Of a DNA stretch of 64,000 nt, positions 26,554 through 36,376 are shown in pieces; position 1 is the first letter of the stretch; the number at the start of each line of letters is the position of its first letter. The DNA is from Bacteroidales bacterium. Lineage in GTDB: Bacteria; Bacteroidota; Bacteroidia; Bacteroidales; UBA932. Location of the stretch: assembly GCA_016286385.1 (NCBI GenBank), contig JAEESO010000001.1:124001-188000 (forward strand). The letters run 5' to 3'. Under the pieces are notes generated by a model, which ran no database searches, was not told where the DNA came from, and saw nothing but the letters and a program-made list of their open reading frames with translations. The position numbers and the translations under genes were made by a program.

Positions 26554-27648
26554 CTAGTGCTTGTGAGCGATAGTGTATGTGAAGCCGAACTCCAGGTATT
26601 CCTTGAACTGGACGCCCTTGCCCTCATTCTTGGTTCCGGCGTTCAAGAGATTGCCGTCCTTGTCCGTGAGTTTCACAAGAGGGTCATAGATAAGGTTGGT
26701 GGAAAGGGTGAGCGCAAAGAACTTGGCCAGTTTCCAGAACACCTTGTTGTCCCAGGTGATACGGGGCTCCACGGTGGGTTTGAGGTAGTTGTAGAAGGCT
26801 GCAACCTGGGTTGTGTATGAGAAATTGTCGTTGATAACCCAGGAGGCATCGGCCTTGATCTGGGCACCAAGCTCAGGACGGAATGCCATGAATGCGGCCC
26901 AGTCTTCTGCTGCAATGGCGGCATCTTTGTCTGCATAGGCGCTGCCTTTCACGAGGTCCATACCGTAGGTGTTGCGGAGGAGGGGATTGCTCACTATCAC
27001 GACGCCGCCGGCAAGAGGCGCAATGTTGAGGGAGAACCAGGGTGCGGGTGTCCACAGCACACCAAGACCAACATTGATGTAGGCGGGAGAGAACAGGCCG
27101 GACTTGAGGTTGTTCTTTGCGGCTATTTTCCAGGCCTGGGTGGGGTTGTCGGCATATTGCTCAAGGAGTTCTGCCGTAGGGGCCTTGTAGTCGTAGTTGT
27201 CACCAAACTGGGTCTTGAAGTCAAGGAAGGCGGAATAGCTCAAATGACGTATGGGAGTCTCGTAGCCCCACTTTGACTCAAAGTAGATGCGGTCCTTGGT
27301 TTTCTGGAAAATGGGTTTGTCTGCTGAATACATTCCGCCGTAATCCAGCTGGAGGCGGTTATTCCAGATCATCTTGTCCTTGGCGTAGTTGGTCTGGGCA
27401 TCCACGTTGCCGGTAAGGGAGACGGTGTTATAACCGCCTGCGGCCCAATGGAAAAGCCAACTTTGGCCGAAGTTGATGTTGGTAAGGAGGGTGGTGTTCC
27501 AGTATTTGGGCTTTTCCACAACCTCTGGGACATCCTCTGCGGCGCTGAGCGCTGCCGCGGCCTCTGCCACAGCATCCTGAGTGTCCTGTGCAGACACTGT
27601 CCATGCGGCCACAAGGGCCATGATTATGAGTGCGAATACTTTTTTCAT
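26554..27648 (-). CDS. DUF3078 outer-membrane protein
   Basis: 364 residues from the ATG at 27648; the six extra residues upstream would overlap proS. A Sec signal peptide ends at VSAQ (about residue 21). The mature protein begins with an acidic/Ala stretch, then YWNTTLLTNINFGQSWLFHWAAGG, the conserved opening of DUF3078, followed by repeated amphipathic strands and a C-terminal aromatic-containing strand (EYLEFGFTYTIAHKH). A beta-barrel in the outer membrane is inferred. The family is Bacteroidota-restricted and of unknown function. Confidence 0.85.
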   Translation of the reverse strand: MKKVFALIIMALVAAWTVSAQDTQDAVAEAAAALSAAEDVPEVVEKPKYWNTTLLTNINFGQSWLFHWAAGGYNTVSLTGNVDAQTNYAKDKMIWNNRLQLDYGGMYSADKPIFQKTKDRIYFESKWGYETPIRHLSYSAFLDFKTQFGDNYDYKAPTAELLEQYADNPTQAWKIAAKNNLKSGLFSPAYINVGLGVLWTPAPWFSLNIAPLAGGVVIVSNPLLRNTYGMDLVKGSAYADKDAAIAAEDWAAFMAFRPELGAQIKADASWVINDNFSYTTQVAAFYNYLKPTVEPRITWDNKVFWKLAKFFALTLSTNLIYDPLVKLTDKDGNLLNAGTKNEGKGVQFKEYLEFGFTYTIAHKH

Positions 27649-27649
27649 A

Positions 27650-29128
27650 TTAGTAGGATCTTGCAAATAATACTCTCTGATGTGAAGGCTTGCCGGTGTA
27701 GATGCACTTGCCTTCTTCCATGCAAACGGCGCTGTCTACGGGGATGCAGCGGATGGTTGCCTTGGTCTCTTCCTGGATGCGGGCCTCTGTTTCTGCGGTG
27801 CCGTCCCAGTGGCACAGGAGGAAGCCACCCTTTTCAATCTCTTCCTTGAACTCTTCCCAGGTGTCAACCTTTCTGATGGAGGCGTCACGGAACTTGAGAG
27901 CCTTGTTGTAGATGTTCTGCTGGATGTCGTCCAGAAGGCCGATAATCCTGTCCTCAAGGCCCTCCAGGGGCTCTGAGATCTTTTCAAGGGTGTCACGGCG
28001 GGCAACCTCTACTGTTCCGTTTGCTATGTCACGGGGACCCATGGCAAGGCGTACGGGGACGCCCTTGAGCTCCCATTCGGCAAACTTGAAGCCGGGACGG
28101 AGGGTGTCTCTGTCGTCTATTTCCACGCTGTGGCCCTTTGCCTCAAGGGCTTTCTTGAGCTCATACATCTTGTCAAGCACGGCATTGTGCTCCTCATCTG
28201 TCTTGTAGATGGGGACCATCACCACCTGGATAGGAGCAAGGGCGGGAGGGAGAACAAGACCGTTGTCGTCTCCGTGGGCCATGATGAGGGCACCCATAAG
28301 GCGGGTGCTCACGCCCCAGGAAGTGGCCCAGACATAATCCTGCTTGCCTTCCTTGTTGGTGAACTGGACATCGAAGCTCTTTGCGAAGTTCTGGCCCAGG
28401 AAGTGGGAGGTGCCGGCCTGGAGGGCCTTGCCGTCCTGCATCAGGGCCTCTATGGTCATGGTGTCAAGTGCACCTGCAAAACGCTCTCCGGGGCTCTTGT
28501 GGCCAACCACTACGGGAAGGGCCATGACCTCACGGGCAAACTTTGCATATACGTTTACCATGCGTGTCTTCTCTTCCTCTGCCTCCTGGGCGGTAGCGTG
28601 TGCCGTGTGGCCTTCCTGCCACAGGAATTCCGCAGTACGGAGGAAAAGGCGGGTACGCATTTCCCAGCGCACTACGTTGCACCACTGGTTGCACAGGATG
28701 GGGAGGTCTCTCCAGCTGTGGACCCAGTTCTTGTAGGTGTTCCAGATGATGGTTTCAGAGGTGGGACGGACTATGAGCTCCTCTTCCAGCTTTGCCTCGG
28801 GATCCACGATGATGCCGTTGCCCTTGGGGTCATTCATGAGGCGGTGGTGTGTGACCACGGCGCATTCCTTGGCAAAACCTGCCACGTGCTCTGCCTCACG
28901 GCTGAAGAAACTCTTGGGAATGAACAGGGGGAAGTAGGCGTTCTTTACGCCGGTTTCCTTGAACATGCCGTCAAGGATGCCCTGCATTTTTTCCCAGATG
29001 GCGTAGCCGTAAGGCTTGATGACCATACATCCGCGTACCGCGCTCTGCTCTGCGAGATCTGCCTTCACCACCAGGTCATTATACCACTGGGAGTAGTTCT
29101 CTTCCCGTTTTGTTACCTCTTTTGCCAT
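27650..29128 (-). CDS. proS: Prolyl-tRNA synthetase, archaeal/eukaryal-type
   Basis: 492 residues, without the editing insertion of the long bacterial form and with a zinc-domain-like C-terminus ending in ARSY. This is the type used by Bacteroidota. The class II motifs are present: motif 2-like [30 protein letters not shown] and motif 3-like [24 protein letters not shown]. The DUF3078 gene follows it almost immediately. Confidence 0.95.
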   Translation of the reverse strand: MAKEVTKREENYSQWYNDLVVKADLAEQSAVRGCMVIKPYGYAIWEKMQGILDGMFKETGVKNAYFPLFIPKSFFSREAEHVAGFAKECAVVTHHRLMNDPKGNGIIVDPEAKLEEELIVRPTSETIIWNTYKNWVHSWRDLPILCNQWCNVVRWEMRTRLFLRTAEFLWQEGHTAHATAQEAEEEKTRMVNVYAKFAREVMALPVVVGHKSPGERFAGALDTMTIEALMQDGKALQAGTSHFLGQNFAKSFDVQFTNKEGKQDYVWATSWGVSTRLMGALIMAHGDDNGLVLPPALAPIQVVMVPIYKTDEEHNAVLDKMYELKKALEAKGHSVEIDDRDTLRPGFKFAEWELKGVPVRLAMGPRDIANGTVEVARRDTLEKISEPLEGLEDRIIGLLDDIQQNIYNKALKFRDASIRKVDTWEEFKEEIEKGGFLLCHWDGTAETEARIQEETKATIRCIPVDSAVCMEEGKCIYTGKPSHQRVLFARSY

Positions 29129-29234
29129 AATTTTTATTGCTTTTTTGCTGTTTTGTTGCTATTATTGTCTCCTGGAAAGCATCATGCAGGTATAATAATT
29201 GCATTATCTTTCCAAAAATGCCGTTTTATCGGCA

Positions 29235-29242
29235 CAAAGATA
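29235..29242 (-). promoter_or_regulatory. -7 box of the proS promoter
   Basis: Minus-strand TATCTTTG, a full match, 106 bases before the proS ATG, giving a leader of about 100 bases in which I see no known riboswitch. Confidence 0.6.
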
Positions 29243-29272
29243 CTAATTTTATTGGATAAAGGAGGCCCTAAT

Positions 29273-30508
29273 ATGAAAAAGAGATTCCTGGCATACGTTG
29301 CCGCCGGCTTCGCGGCTCTTTCCTGCGGATCTTTGGGACAGGTCAGCACCCAGACCTTTGACGACGGTCTTTACTACACAAAGCCCGCCGTCTCTGAGGT
29401 GGCCGTCTCAGATGATGCCGTAGACAACCTTCTGGCCGATACAAAGGATTCCCCTGCATATATCATCAGCAATGGGGATACCCTTGTGGTACCTTCCGGG
29501 CAGTCGGTGCGTCTTTCTACGTCCAATTCGGTTATCACCGTTACTGATACGCCGTCATGGGCGTGGAACTATACCTATCCCTACACTCCCTGGTACTATT
29601 ACCCTTCATGGGGATACAATTACTATGGATGGCGCCCCTGGGCATATTGGGACACCTGGTATTATCCCTACCGCTGGCACTATTTCTACAGCTATTGGGA
29701 TCCCTGGTACCACTATGACCCCTGGTACTATCATTCCTGGTACAGCCCCTGGTATTACACTTCATGGTATTATGATCCCTGGTATTACAGGCCCTACCAT
29801 CACTACGGCTATTATGGCTGGCACGGTTACGGTGGCCATCACCACTGGGTTTCAAACCGTCCTGCAAGGATGAGTAACGCTACCGGCGGCTTCTCCGGCT
29901 CTTCAAGGAGTATAGGCGGGTCTTCCCGCAGCATCGGAGCATCGGCCCGTTCAGTCGGCGTGGCAAGTTCTTCTTCCCGCGCATCAGGAACCCGTTCCGT
30001 TTCCACGCGTTCCGGTTCATCCGTATCAAGGAATTACAGCCCTTCCACCAGGAGCGTGACTTCGGTAAGCAGAAGCTCCTCTTCCGCTACAAGGAGTTCT
30101 TCCTCAGTCACCAGGAGCAGCAGCACCACTTCACGCAGCAGCTCGTCTTCCGTTAGAAGCGGTAGCACCACTTCACGTAGCAGCTCATCTTCCGTAAGAA
30201 GCGGTAGCACCACTTCCAGAAGCAGCAGTTCCACTCCTTCCTACAGGAGCAGCAGCTCTTCGTCCAGAAGCAGTTCTCCTTCCTATAGGAGCAGCTCTTC
30301 CTCCACCAGAAGTTCTTCTTCATCAGGAGGTTATTCCGGCGGATACCGTTCATCATCCTCTTCCAGCAGCAGCCGTTCTTCCGGCAGCTATTCCGGTAGC
30401 CGCTCATCCGGAGGATACTCCGGTGGAGGCCGTTCCTCATCCGGTGGCTATTCCGGCGGCGGCCGTTCTTCCGGCGGCGGTGGATCCCGTTCATCTTCAC
30501 ACAGGTAG
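29273..30508 (+). CDS. Low-complexity lipoprotein: Tyr/Trp-rich block followed by Ser/Arg-rich block
   Basis: 411 residues from the ATG at 29273, preceded by a strong AAGGAGG; the frame is open far upstream but that part is antisense to proS. A lipoprotein signal gives Cys at about residue 18. After some 80 ordinary residues comes a block of about 100 residues dominated by Tyr, Trp, Pro and His, with WY(Y/H)xPW(Y) repeats. The remainder is almost only Ser, Arg, Gly and Thr, including a 42-bp tandem repeat. Related proteins occur in Bacteroidota, but no function is known. A surface or matrix protein with pi-stacking or adhesive character is a guess. Confidence 0.75.
   Translation: MKKRFLAYVAAGFAALSCGSLGQVSTQTFDDGLYYTKPAVSEVAVSDDAVDNLLADTKDSPAYIISNGDTLVVPSGQSVRLSTSNSVITVTDTPSWAWNYTYPYTPWYYYPSWGYNYYGWRPWAYWDTWYYPYRWHYFYSYWDPWYHYDPWYYHSWYSPWYYTSWYYDPWYYRPYHHYGYYGWHGYGGHHHWVSNRPARMSNATGGFSGSSRSIGGSSRSIGASARSVGVASSSSRASGTRSVSTRSGSSVSRNYSPSTRSVTSVSRSSSSATRSSSSVTRSSSTTSRSSSSSVRSGSTTSRSSSSSVRSGSTTSRSSSSTPSYRSSSSSSRSSSPSYRSSSSSTRSSSSSGGYSGGYRSSSSSSSSRSSGSYSGSRSSGGYSGGGRSSSGGYSGGGRSSGGGGSRSSSHR
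30116..30241 (+). repeat. 42-bp tandem repeat inside the Ser-rich lipoprotein gene
   Basis: About three copies of a 42-bp unit (junctions at 30158 and 30200), encoding SGSTTSRSSSSSVR-like 14-residue repeats. Copy differences are mostly synonymous, so repeat number may vary between strains. Confidence 0.7.
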
Positions 30509-30511
30509 CTT

Positions 30512-32209
30512 ATGAAAAAGACATTTATAGCAACAGTACTTTTTGCGGCGGTATCATTCTCTGCCGCCGCGCAGTCCTGGGATCAGGCCCAGAAGTTCTC
30601 TGAGAACATCTATGGCGGCACCGCAAGGAGCATAGCCATGGGTAACGCCCTCACAGCTGTGGGCGGGGATCTCGGCTCAATCGGCATTAATCCCGCCGGC
30701 AGTGCCGTCGCTGGTTACACCCAGTTCGTGATCACTCCCTCCCTTTCCATAACGGCAACACAGGCGCAGGGGTATGACTTCGAGGGTCTTGATCCTATCG
30801 GCCTTGGAGACCGCGTGTCTACGGGTTATACGCGTATGAAGATGCCTAACATCGGCTTCACCATAAATATGGATACCGGTCGCAGGCATGGCCTGAAGCG
30901 TATCTCGTTTGGCTTTGTATCCAATGCCACCAATGATTATACGTACAGGGCCAATGCCCAGGGGCTATACTATGGCAAGTATTCATATTCCGGATCTCTG
31001 GCTTCCCTTGCCCAGGGCTATACCCCCGAGGCAATAGGAGGAGACTGGTACAATACCGGATACGGCCTTGAACCGGACTGGAGCGCTATGATGGGGGCGC
31101 GCGCCCATCTCTTTGACCATATTGGCGGCACGGATTACCTTGGCGTTACTGATGTTATGGTTGGCGGTAAGCCTGAAGCTGCCGGTCAGCTTTTCCAAAA
31201 GTATGGTTACCAGACCAAGGGCTACAAGCATGATGTAGTCCTGAACATGAGCGCAAATTTCGACGACAAATTCTATATCGGCGCAAACATGGGTTTCACC
31301 ACCCTGTCATATATGGAGTCGGAATACTGGGAGGAAATGCCCGAAGATCCTTCCACATTCCCCCAGATCGAGTATGACGGCGGAGCAACACTTGCCACCC
31401 TCAACTCCATCCTTGCAAAGCGCAGTTACAGCGTCACCGGAACCGGTGTCTACTTCAAGGCCGGCCTCCTTTGGCGTCCCTTTGCAGGCCTCAGGCTTGG
31501 TGCCGCCATCCAGACTCCTACCCTTGTCAACATGACCGGAAGGTGCACCTGGTATGGTGAAACCTCTCTCAAGGGCATCTATTTCAGCCCTTCCAAGAGT
31601 CCTGAGGATGAATGGATATATGCTCTCCGTATGCCATTCCGCTGGAATGCCGGTTTAGCTTACACCTTTGGCAGCTTTGCGGTGCTCAGCGTAGATTATG
31701 AGATGGCCGATTATTCCCAGTCCAAGTACCGTGGCCGCAGCGAATTTGGATATTCCTCCGGCGCATGGAATGACCAGAATGCCGATATAAAGGATGCCCT
31801 TGGCATTAGCCATAACGTCCGTGTGGGTATGGAATTCAAACCCACGGAGTCCCTCGCTATCCGCGTAGGATACAATTTCCTCTCCGGCTCTCAGAGGAAC
31901 TGGCTGGTTTGGGACTACAGTGATCCCGCAGATCCCGTCCTCTATCTTCAGGCCCTTACCAAGGACGAGAAGAAGGCCCAGGCCACTCAGCTGGTGAGCT
32001 TCGGTGCTGGTTATTCCGCCGGCCATTTCTTTGCCGATTTTGCCGTGCGCCTTCGCTTCATGCCCCAAAGCTACTTCACTCCTTACCGCTATTATACCTC
32101 CGGTGCCAATGCCTATGACAAGATTGTAGATATGGCAGCACAGGTCCCTGAGGTGGTTGTATCGGCCACTGGCATAGAGCCGGTCCTTACCCTAGGCTGG
32201 CGTTTCTGA
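30512..32209 (+). CDS. OmpP1/FadL-like outer-membrane beta-barrel protein
   Basis: 565 residues with a Sec signal ending SAAAQS. The N-terminal GGTARSIAMGNALTAVGGDLGSIGINPAG matches the hatch-domain signature of Bacteroidota OmpP1/FadL-like proteins, which import hydrophobic compounds. Alternating amphipathic strands follow. A C-terminal aromatic (TLGWRF, ending in Phe) fits Bam-dependent assembly. It starts 3 bases after the low-complexity lipoprotein gene, so the two are co-transcribed. Confidence 0.85.
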   Translation: MKKTFIATVLFAAVSFSAAAQSWDQAQKFSENIYGGTARSIAMGNALTAVGGDLGSIGINPAGSAVAGYTQFVITPSLSITATQAQGYDFEGLDPIGLGDRVSTGYTRMKMPNIGFTINMDTGRRHGLKRISFGFVSNATNDYTYRANAQGLYYGKYSYSGSLASLAQGYTPEAIGGDWYNTGYGLEPDWSAMMGARAHLFDHIGGTDYLGVTDVMVGGKPEAAGQLFQKYGYQTKGYKHDVVLNMSANFDDKFYIGANMGFTTLSYMESEYWEEMPEDPSTFPQIEYDGGATLATLNSILAKRSYSVTGTGVYFKAGLLWRPFAGLRLGAAIQTPTLVNMTGRCTWYGETSLKGIYFSPSKSPEDEWIYALRMPFRWNAGLAYTFGSFAVLSVDYEMADYSQSKYRGRSEFGYSSGAWNDQNADIKDALGISHNVRVGMEFKPTESLAIRVGYNFLSGSQRNWLVWDYSDPADPVLYLQALTKDEKKAQATQLVSFGAGYSAGHFFADFAVRLRFMPQSYFTPYRYYTSGANAYDKIVDMAAQVPEVVVSATGIEPVLTLGWRF

Positions 32210-32256
32210 CAAATTGGCAGATAATTTCTGCTGGCACAGAATTGGATATTTTGTGA

Positions 32257-32288
32257 GGCGTCGCTCAGGAAAGAGCGGCGCCTTTTTG
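32257..32288 (+). terminator. Intrinsic terminator between the porin gene and dnaK
   Basis: A 10-bp stem with one G-T pair (32257-32266 with 32273-32282), a six-base loop and five T. It lies 23 bases before dnaK. A near-consensus TATTTTG just upstream (about 32247) could make it a dnaK leader element, but I have no firm promoter. Confidence 0.75.
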
Positions 32289-32311
32289 TAAACAAATAAA
32301 AACAAGATATT

Positions 32312-34195
32312 ATGGGTAAAATTATCGGTATTGACCTTGGAACTACCAATTCCTGTGTCGCGGTGATGGAAGGCAATCAGCCCACCGTCATCATCAATAA
32401 CGAAGGACAGCGTACCACTCCTTCAGTGGTGGCTTTCACAGATGGCGGAGAGCGCAAGATAGGCTCCCCGGCAAAACGTCAGGCTATCACCAATCCTAAC
32501 AACACCGTATTCTCCATCAAGCGTTTCATGGGTGAGACCTATGACCAGGTGGCAACGGAGGTTGCACGCGTACCTTATAAGGTTTCCCGCGGAGAAAACA
32601 ACACTCCCCGCGTAGACATCAACGGCAAGCTCTACACCCCTCAGGAGATATCGGCCATGATTCTCCAGAAGATGAAAAAGACCGCAGAGGAATATCTCCG
32701 TCAGGAGGTCACTGAGGCCGTCATCACCGTTCCCGCATACTTCTCAGACTCCCAGCGTCAGGCCACCAAGGAAGCCGGCCGCATCGCTGGTCTGGACGTG
32801 AAGCGTATCATCAACGAACCCACCGCGGCAGCCCTTGCATACGGCCTTGACAAGAAGGACAAGGATATGAAGGTTGCAGTGTATGACCTTGGCGGCGGTA
32901 CCTTCGATATCTCCATCCTCCAGCTTGGTGACGGCGTTTTCGAGGTCCTTTCCACCAACGGCGATACACACCTTGGCGGTGACGACTTCGACCAGGTGAT
33001 CATAGACTGGCTGGCCCAGGAGTTCGCCGCAGAGAACGGCGGCCTTGACCTCAAGAAGGATCCTATGGCCCTCCAGCGTCTTAAGGAGGCTGCTGAGAAA
33101 GCTAAGATTGAGCTCTCCAGCCAGACTTCAACTGAAATCAACCTTCCTTACATCATGCCTGTGGACGGCGTTCCCAAGCACCTTGCAAAGACCCTCACTA
33201 GGGCTAAGTTCGAGCAGCTCTCAGACGCCCTCTTCCAGCGCTCCATCGCCCCTTGCCGTCAGGCCCTCAGCGATGCCCATCTGAATCCTTCAGACATTGA
33301 CGAGGTCCTCCTCGTGGGCGGCAGCACCCGTATCCCTTACGTGCAGGAGCTTGTGAAGAACTTCTTCGGAAAAGAGCCCAACAAGAGCGTGAATCCGGAT
33401 GAGGTTGTAGCTATCGGCGCAGCCATTCAGGGCGGTGTCCTTGCCGGTGATGTGAAGGACGTCCTCCTTCTGGATGTCACCCCGCTTAGCCTTGGCATCG
33501 AGACCCTCGGCGGTGTCATGACAAAGCTCATTGAAAGTAACACCACTATCCCTGCCAAGAAGAGCCAGATCTTCTCCACCGCAGCAGATAACCAGCCCGG
33601 CGTAGAGATCCGCGTCCTTCAGGGAGAGCGTCCCATGGCAAAGGACAACAAACAGATTGGTATTTTCCACCTGGACGGCATCGCTCCCGCACCCCGCGGC
33701 GTGCCTCAGATTGAAGTTACCTTCGATATTGACGCCAACGGTATCCTGAACGTGTCCGCAGTGGACAAGGCTACCGGCAAGGAGCAGCACATCCGCATCG
33801 AGGCCTCCAGCGGCCTTTCAGACGCAGAAATCCAGCGAATGAGGGACGAAGCCAAGGCCAACGAGGCAGCAGATAAGGCAGAGAAAGAGCGCATCGACAA
33901 GATCAACTCCGCCGACGCCCTCACCTTCCAGGCCGAAAAATTCCTGAAGGAGAACGGTGACAAGGTTCCTGCCGATATAAAGAATGAGGTAGAGACTAAT
34001 TGCAACGCCCTTAAGGAAGCCGTCAAGGCTCAGAATATGGCCGATATCGACAAGTACTCCGAGGCCCTCAACAAAGCCTTTGAGAAGATGTATCAGGCCG
34101 GCCAGCAGGCAGGCGGTCCCCAGGGCGGCCCTCAGGGCCCGTTCCAGGGCGGTCCTCAGCCCGGTCCTCAGGATCAGGGTCCTGATGAGCAATAA
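32312..34195 (+). CDS. dnaK: Chaperone DnaK (Hsp70)
   Basis: 627 residues. The ATPase domain opens [18 protein letters not shown], with [35 protein letters not shown] and [14 protein letters not shown]. The substrate domain contains [14 protein letters not shown]. The C-terminal lid ends in a Gly/Gln/Pro-rich tail, [14 protein letters not shown]. No grpE or dnaJ is adjacent. No CIRCE operator is visible upstream. Confidence 0.98.
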   Translation: MGKIIGIDLGTTNSCVAVMEGNQPTVIINNEGQRTTPSVVAFTDGGERKIGSPAKRQAITNPNNTVFSIKRFMGETYDQVATEVARVPYKVSRGENNTPRVDINGKLYTPQEISAMILQKMKKTAEEYLRQEVTEAVITVPAYFSDSQRQATKEAGRIAGLDVKRIINEPTAAALAYGLDKKDKDMKVAVYDLGGGTFDISILQLGDGVFEVLSTNGDTHLGGDDFDQVIIDWLAQEFAAENGGLDLKKDPMALQRLKEAAEKAKIELSSQTSTEINLPYIMPVDGVPKHLAKTLTRAKFEQLSDALFQRSIAPCRQALSDAHLNPSDIDEVLLVGGSTRIPYVQELVKNFFGKEPNKSVNPDEVVAIGAAIQGGVLAGDVKDVLLLDVTPLSLGIETLGGVMTKLIESNTTIPAKKSQIFSTAADNQPGVEIRVLQGERPMAKDNKQIGIFHLDGIAPAPRGVPQIEVTFDIDANGILNVSAVDKATGKEQHIRIEASSGLSDAEIQRMRDEAKANEAADKAEKERIDKINSADALTFQAEKFLKENGDKVPADIKNEVETNCNALKEAVKAQNMADIDKYSEALNKAFEKMYQAGQQAGGPQGGPQGPFQGGPQPGPQDQGPDEQ

Positions 34196-34220
34196 GCCCG
34201 CGGATTCATACTCTGAGAAG

Positions 34221-34246
34221 GCGAAGCAGACGCTTCGCTTTTTTTT
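34221..34246 (+). terminator. dnaK terminator
   Basis: Perfect 7-bp stem GCGAAGC/GCTTCGC (34221-34227 with 34232-34238), loop AGAC, then eight T. It starts 25 bases after the dnaK stop. Confidence 0.85.
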
Positions 34247-34255
34247 GTCTTTACC

Positions 34256-34318
34256 CACCCCCTAAATCCCCCACCTTTGCGGGGGACTTCCGTCTCTTCG
34301 CTCCGATTATCGGAAAAA
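34256..34318 (+). mobile_element. Decayed left-end fragment of a type A hairpin element
   Basis: CCCCCACCTTTGCGGGGG forms a small hairpin (about 34269-34286). It is followed by GACTTCCGTCTCTTCGCTCC, which matches the beginning of the folP element core (GACTCCGGTCGCTTCGCTCC) at 16 of 20 positions. The rest of the element is missing. It lies between the dnaK terminator and the trpS promoter. Confidence 0.5.
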
Positions 34319-34323
34319 AGTGC

Positions 34324-34331
34324 TAAATTTG
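34324..34331 (+). promoter_or_regulatory. -7 box of the trpS promoter
   Basis: TAAATTTG, a full match, 18 bases before the trpS ATG. Confidence 0.65.
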
Positions 34332-34340
34332 TAAACTTAA

Positions 34341-35468
<1,128 letters not shown>

Positions 35469-35490
35469 TTGAGCTACAAAGCATTACGTA

Positions 35491-35524
35491 AAAGCGTCTA
35501 CCTGATTTCTGGTAGACGTTTTTG
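35491..35524 (+). terminator. trpS terminator
   Basis: An 8-bp stem CGTCTACC/GGTAGACG (35495-35502 with 35511-35518), followed by TTTTT. The stem sequence is shared with the hairpin after cstA (37855-37890). Confidence 0.8.
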
Positions 35525-35564
35525 CTTATATGATTGATAATGAAATAGTTACTTCCACACGGCA

Positions 35565-36296
35565 CTAGAGTTGCTCAACCGGAATGTCAAAGTAGGTTTC
35601 CGGGAATGGCTCCTGCCTCAGGGTGAAGTGCCACCACTCGCTGTCAAGCGGCTTGAAGCCGTGGCGGAGCATTGCGTGCCTAAGGATTAAGCGGTTACTG
35701 AACTGCTCCTCAGAGATAACGCGGCCGGCTGGAGAAGGCACGGGATTATAAAGGCCAGTGTCCGGGTCTCCGCAGAAATCCGGATGGCTTTCGGGGCCGA
35801 ACCAGTCGAAGGTGCCGCCCATGTCCAGTTCCTTTTCCGTGGCCATGTCAAAGAGGGTGAGATCCACGGTGGAACCACGTGTGTGGCCGCTTTTTGCCAT
35901 GATGTACTCCTGATCAAAGAGGACGCTCTTGTCAAGGTCAGGGTAGAAATAAGCCTTCATAAGGGTGTCCGGGACATTTGCCGCCCAGCGAACAAAATGG
36001 TCCACGGCCCGCTGCGGCCTGTAAGCATCGTAGATCTTGAGCCTGTAGCCAAGGGCCTTCACGTCATCAGATACGGCCCTCAGGGAATCGGCCGCCTCCC
36101 GGGTGAGAAGGGCGGTTGGCTGGAGATAGCCGTCTATGCGCTCTCCTACAAAGTTATACGTACCAAAGTAACGGATTTCAAGGATGGCATCAGGAACGGC
36201 GTCCGTGATGTTTACGAAGGATGACTTGAATTCACTCCTGCCGCAGCAGGCCGATGCCAGTGCTAGGATAAGTCCCAGAATAACAACTCTTTTCAT
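35565..36296 (-). CDS. D-Ala-D-Ala dipeptidase, VanX/DdpX type (M15D)
   Basis: 243 residues with a signal sequence that may be a lipoprotein signal (LASAC, Cys at 16 or 17). The zinc site is complete: SGHTRGSTVDLTL gives H137 and D144, and SEWWHF gives Glu219 and H222. The substrate Arg is in YDAYRPQRAV. Family members hydrolyse D-Ala-D-Ala. With an export signal and no van genes nearby, it is more likely a peptidoglycan turnover enzyme than a glycopeptide-resistance determinant. Confidence 0.9.
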   Translation of the reverse strand: MKRVVILGLILALASACCGRSEFKSSFVNITDAVPDAILEIRYFGTYNFVGERIDGYLQPTALLTREAADSLRAVSDDVKALGYRLKIYDAYRPQRAVDHFVRWAANVPDTLMKAYFYPDLDKSVLFDQEYIMAKSGHTRGSTVDLTLFDMATEKELDMGGTFDWFGPESHPDFCGDPDTGLYNPVPSPAGRVISEEQFSNRLILRHAMLRHGFKPLDSEWWHFTLRQEPFPETYFDIPVEQL

Positions 36297-36348
36297 ACGG
36301 GCAATTATTATTATCCATCAAAATTAAGCATTTTTTCAATAAAAGCAG

Positions 36349-36356
36349 TAACTTTG
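36349..36356 (+). promoter_or_regulatory. -7 box of the cstA promoter
   Basis: TAACTTTG, a full match, 20 bases before the cstA ATG. Confidence 0.65.
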
Positions 36357-36376
36357 GATAACCTAAAACCAGCAAT

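Noticed and set aside
28130..29272. A 381-codon open frame joined in frame to the front of the Tyr/Trp-rich lipoprotein gene
   Set aside because: It is the antisense of proS. The lipoprotein has its own Shine-Dalgarno sequence and signal peptide from the ATG at 29273.
32231..32247. A sigma-54 type -24/-12 promoter before dnaK (CTGGCAC followed by TTGG)
   Set aside because: The required GG-N10-GC spacing and the GC element are not met.
35565..36296. A vancomycin-resistance gene (vanX)
   Set aside because: The catalytic motifs fit VanX-type dipeptidases, but no vanH, vanA, vanR or vanS genes are nearby and the protein has an export signal, so a cell-wall turnover role is likelier.
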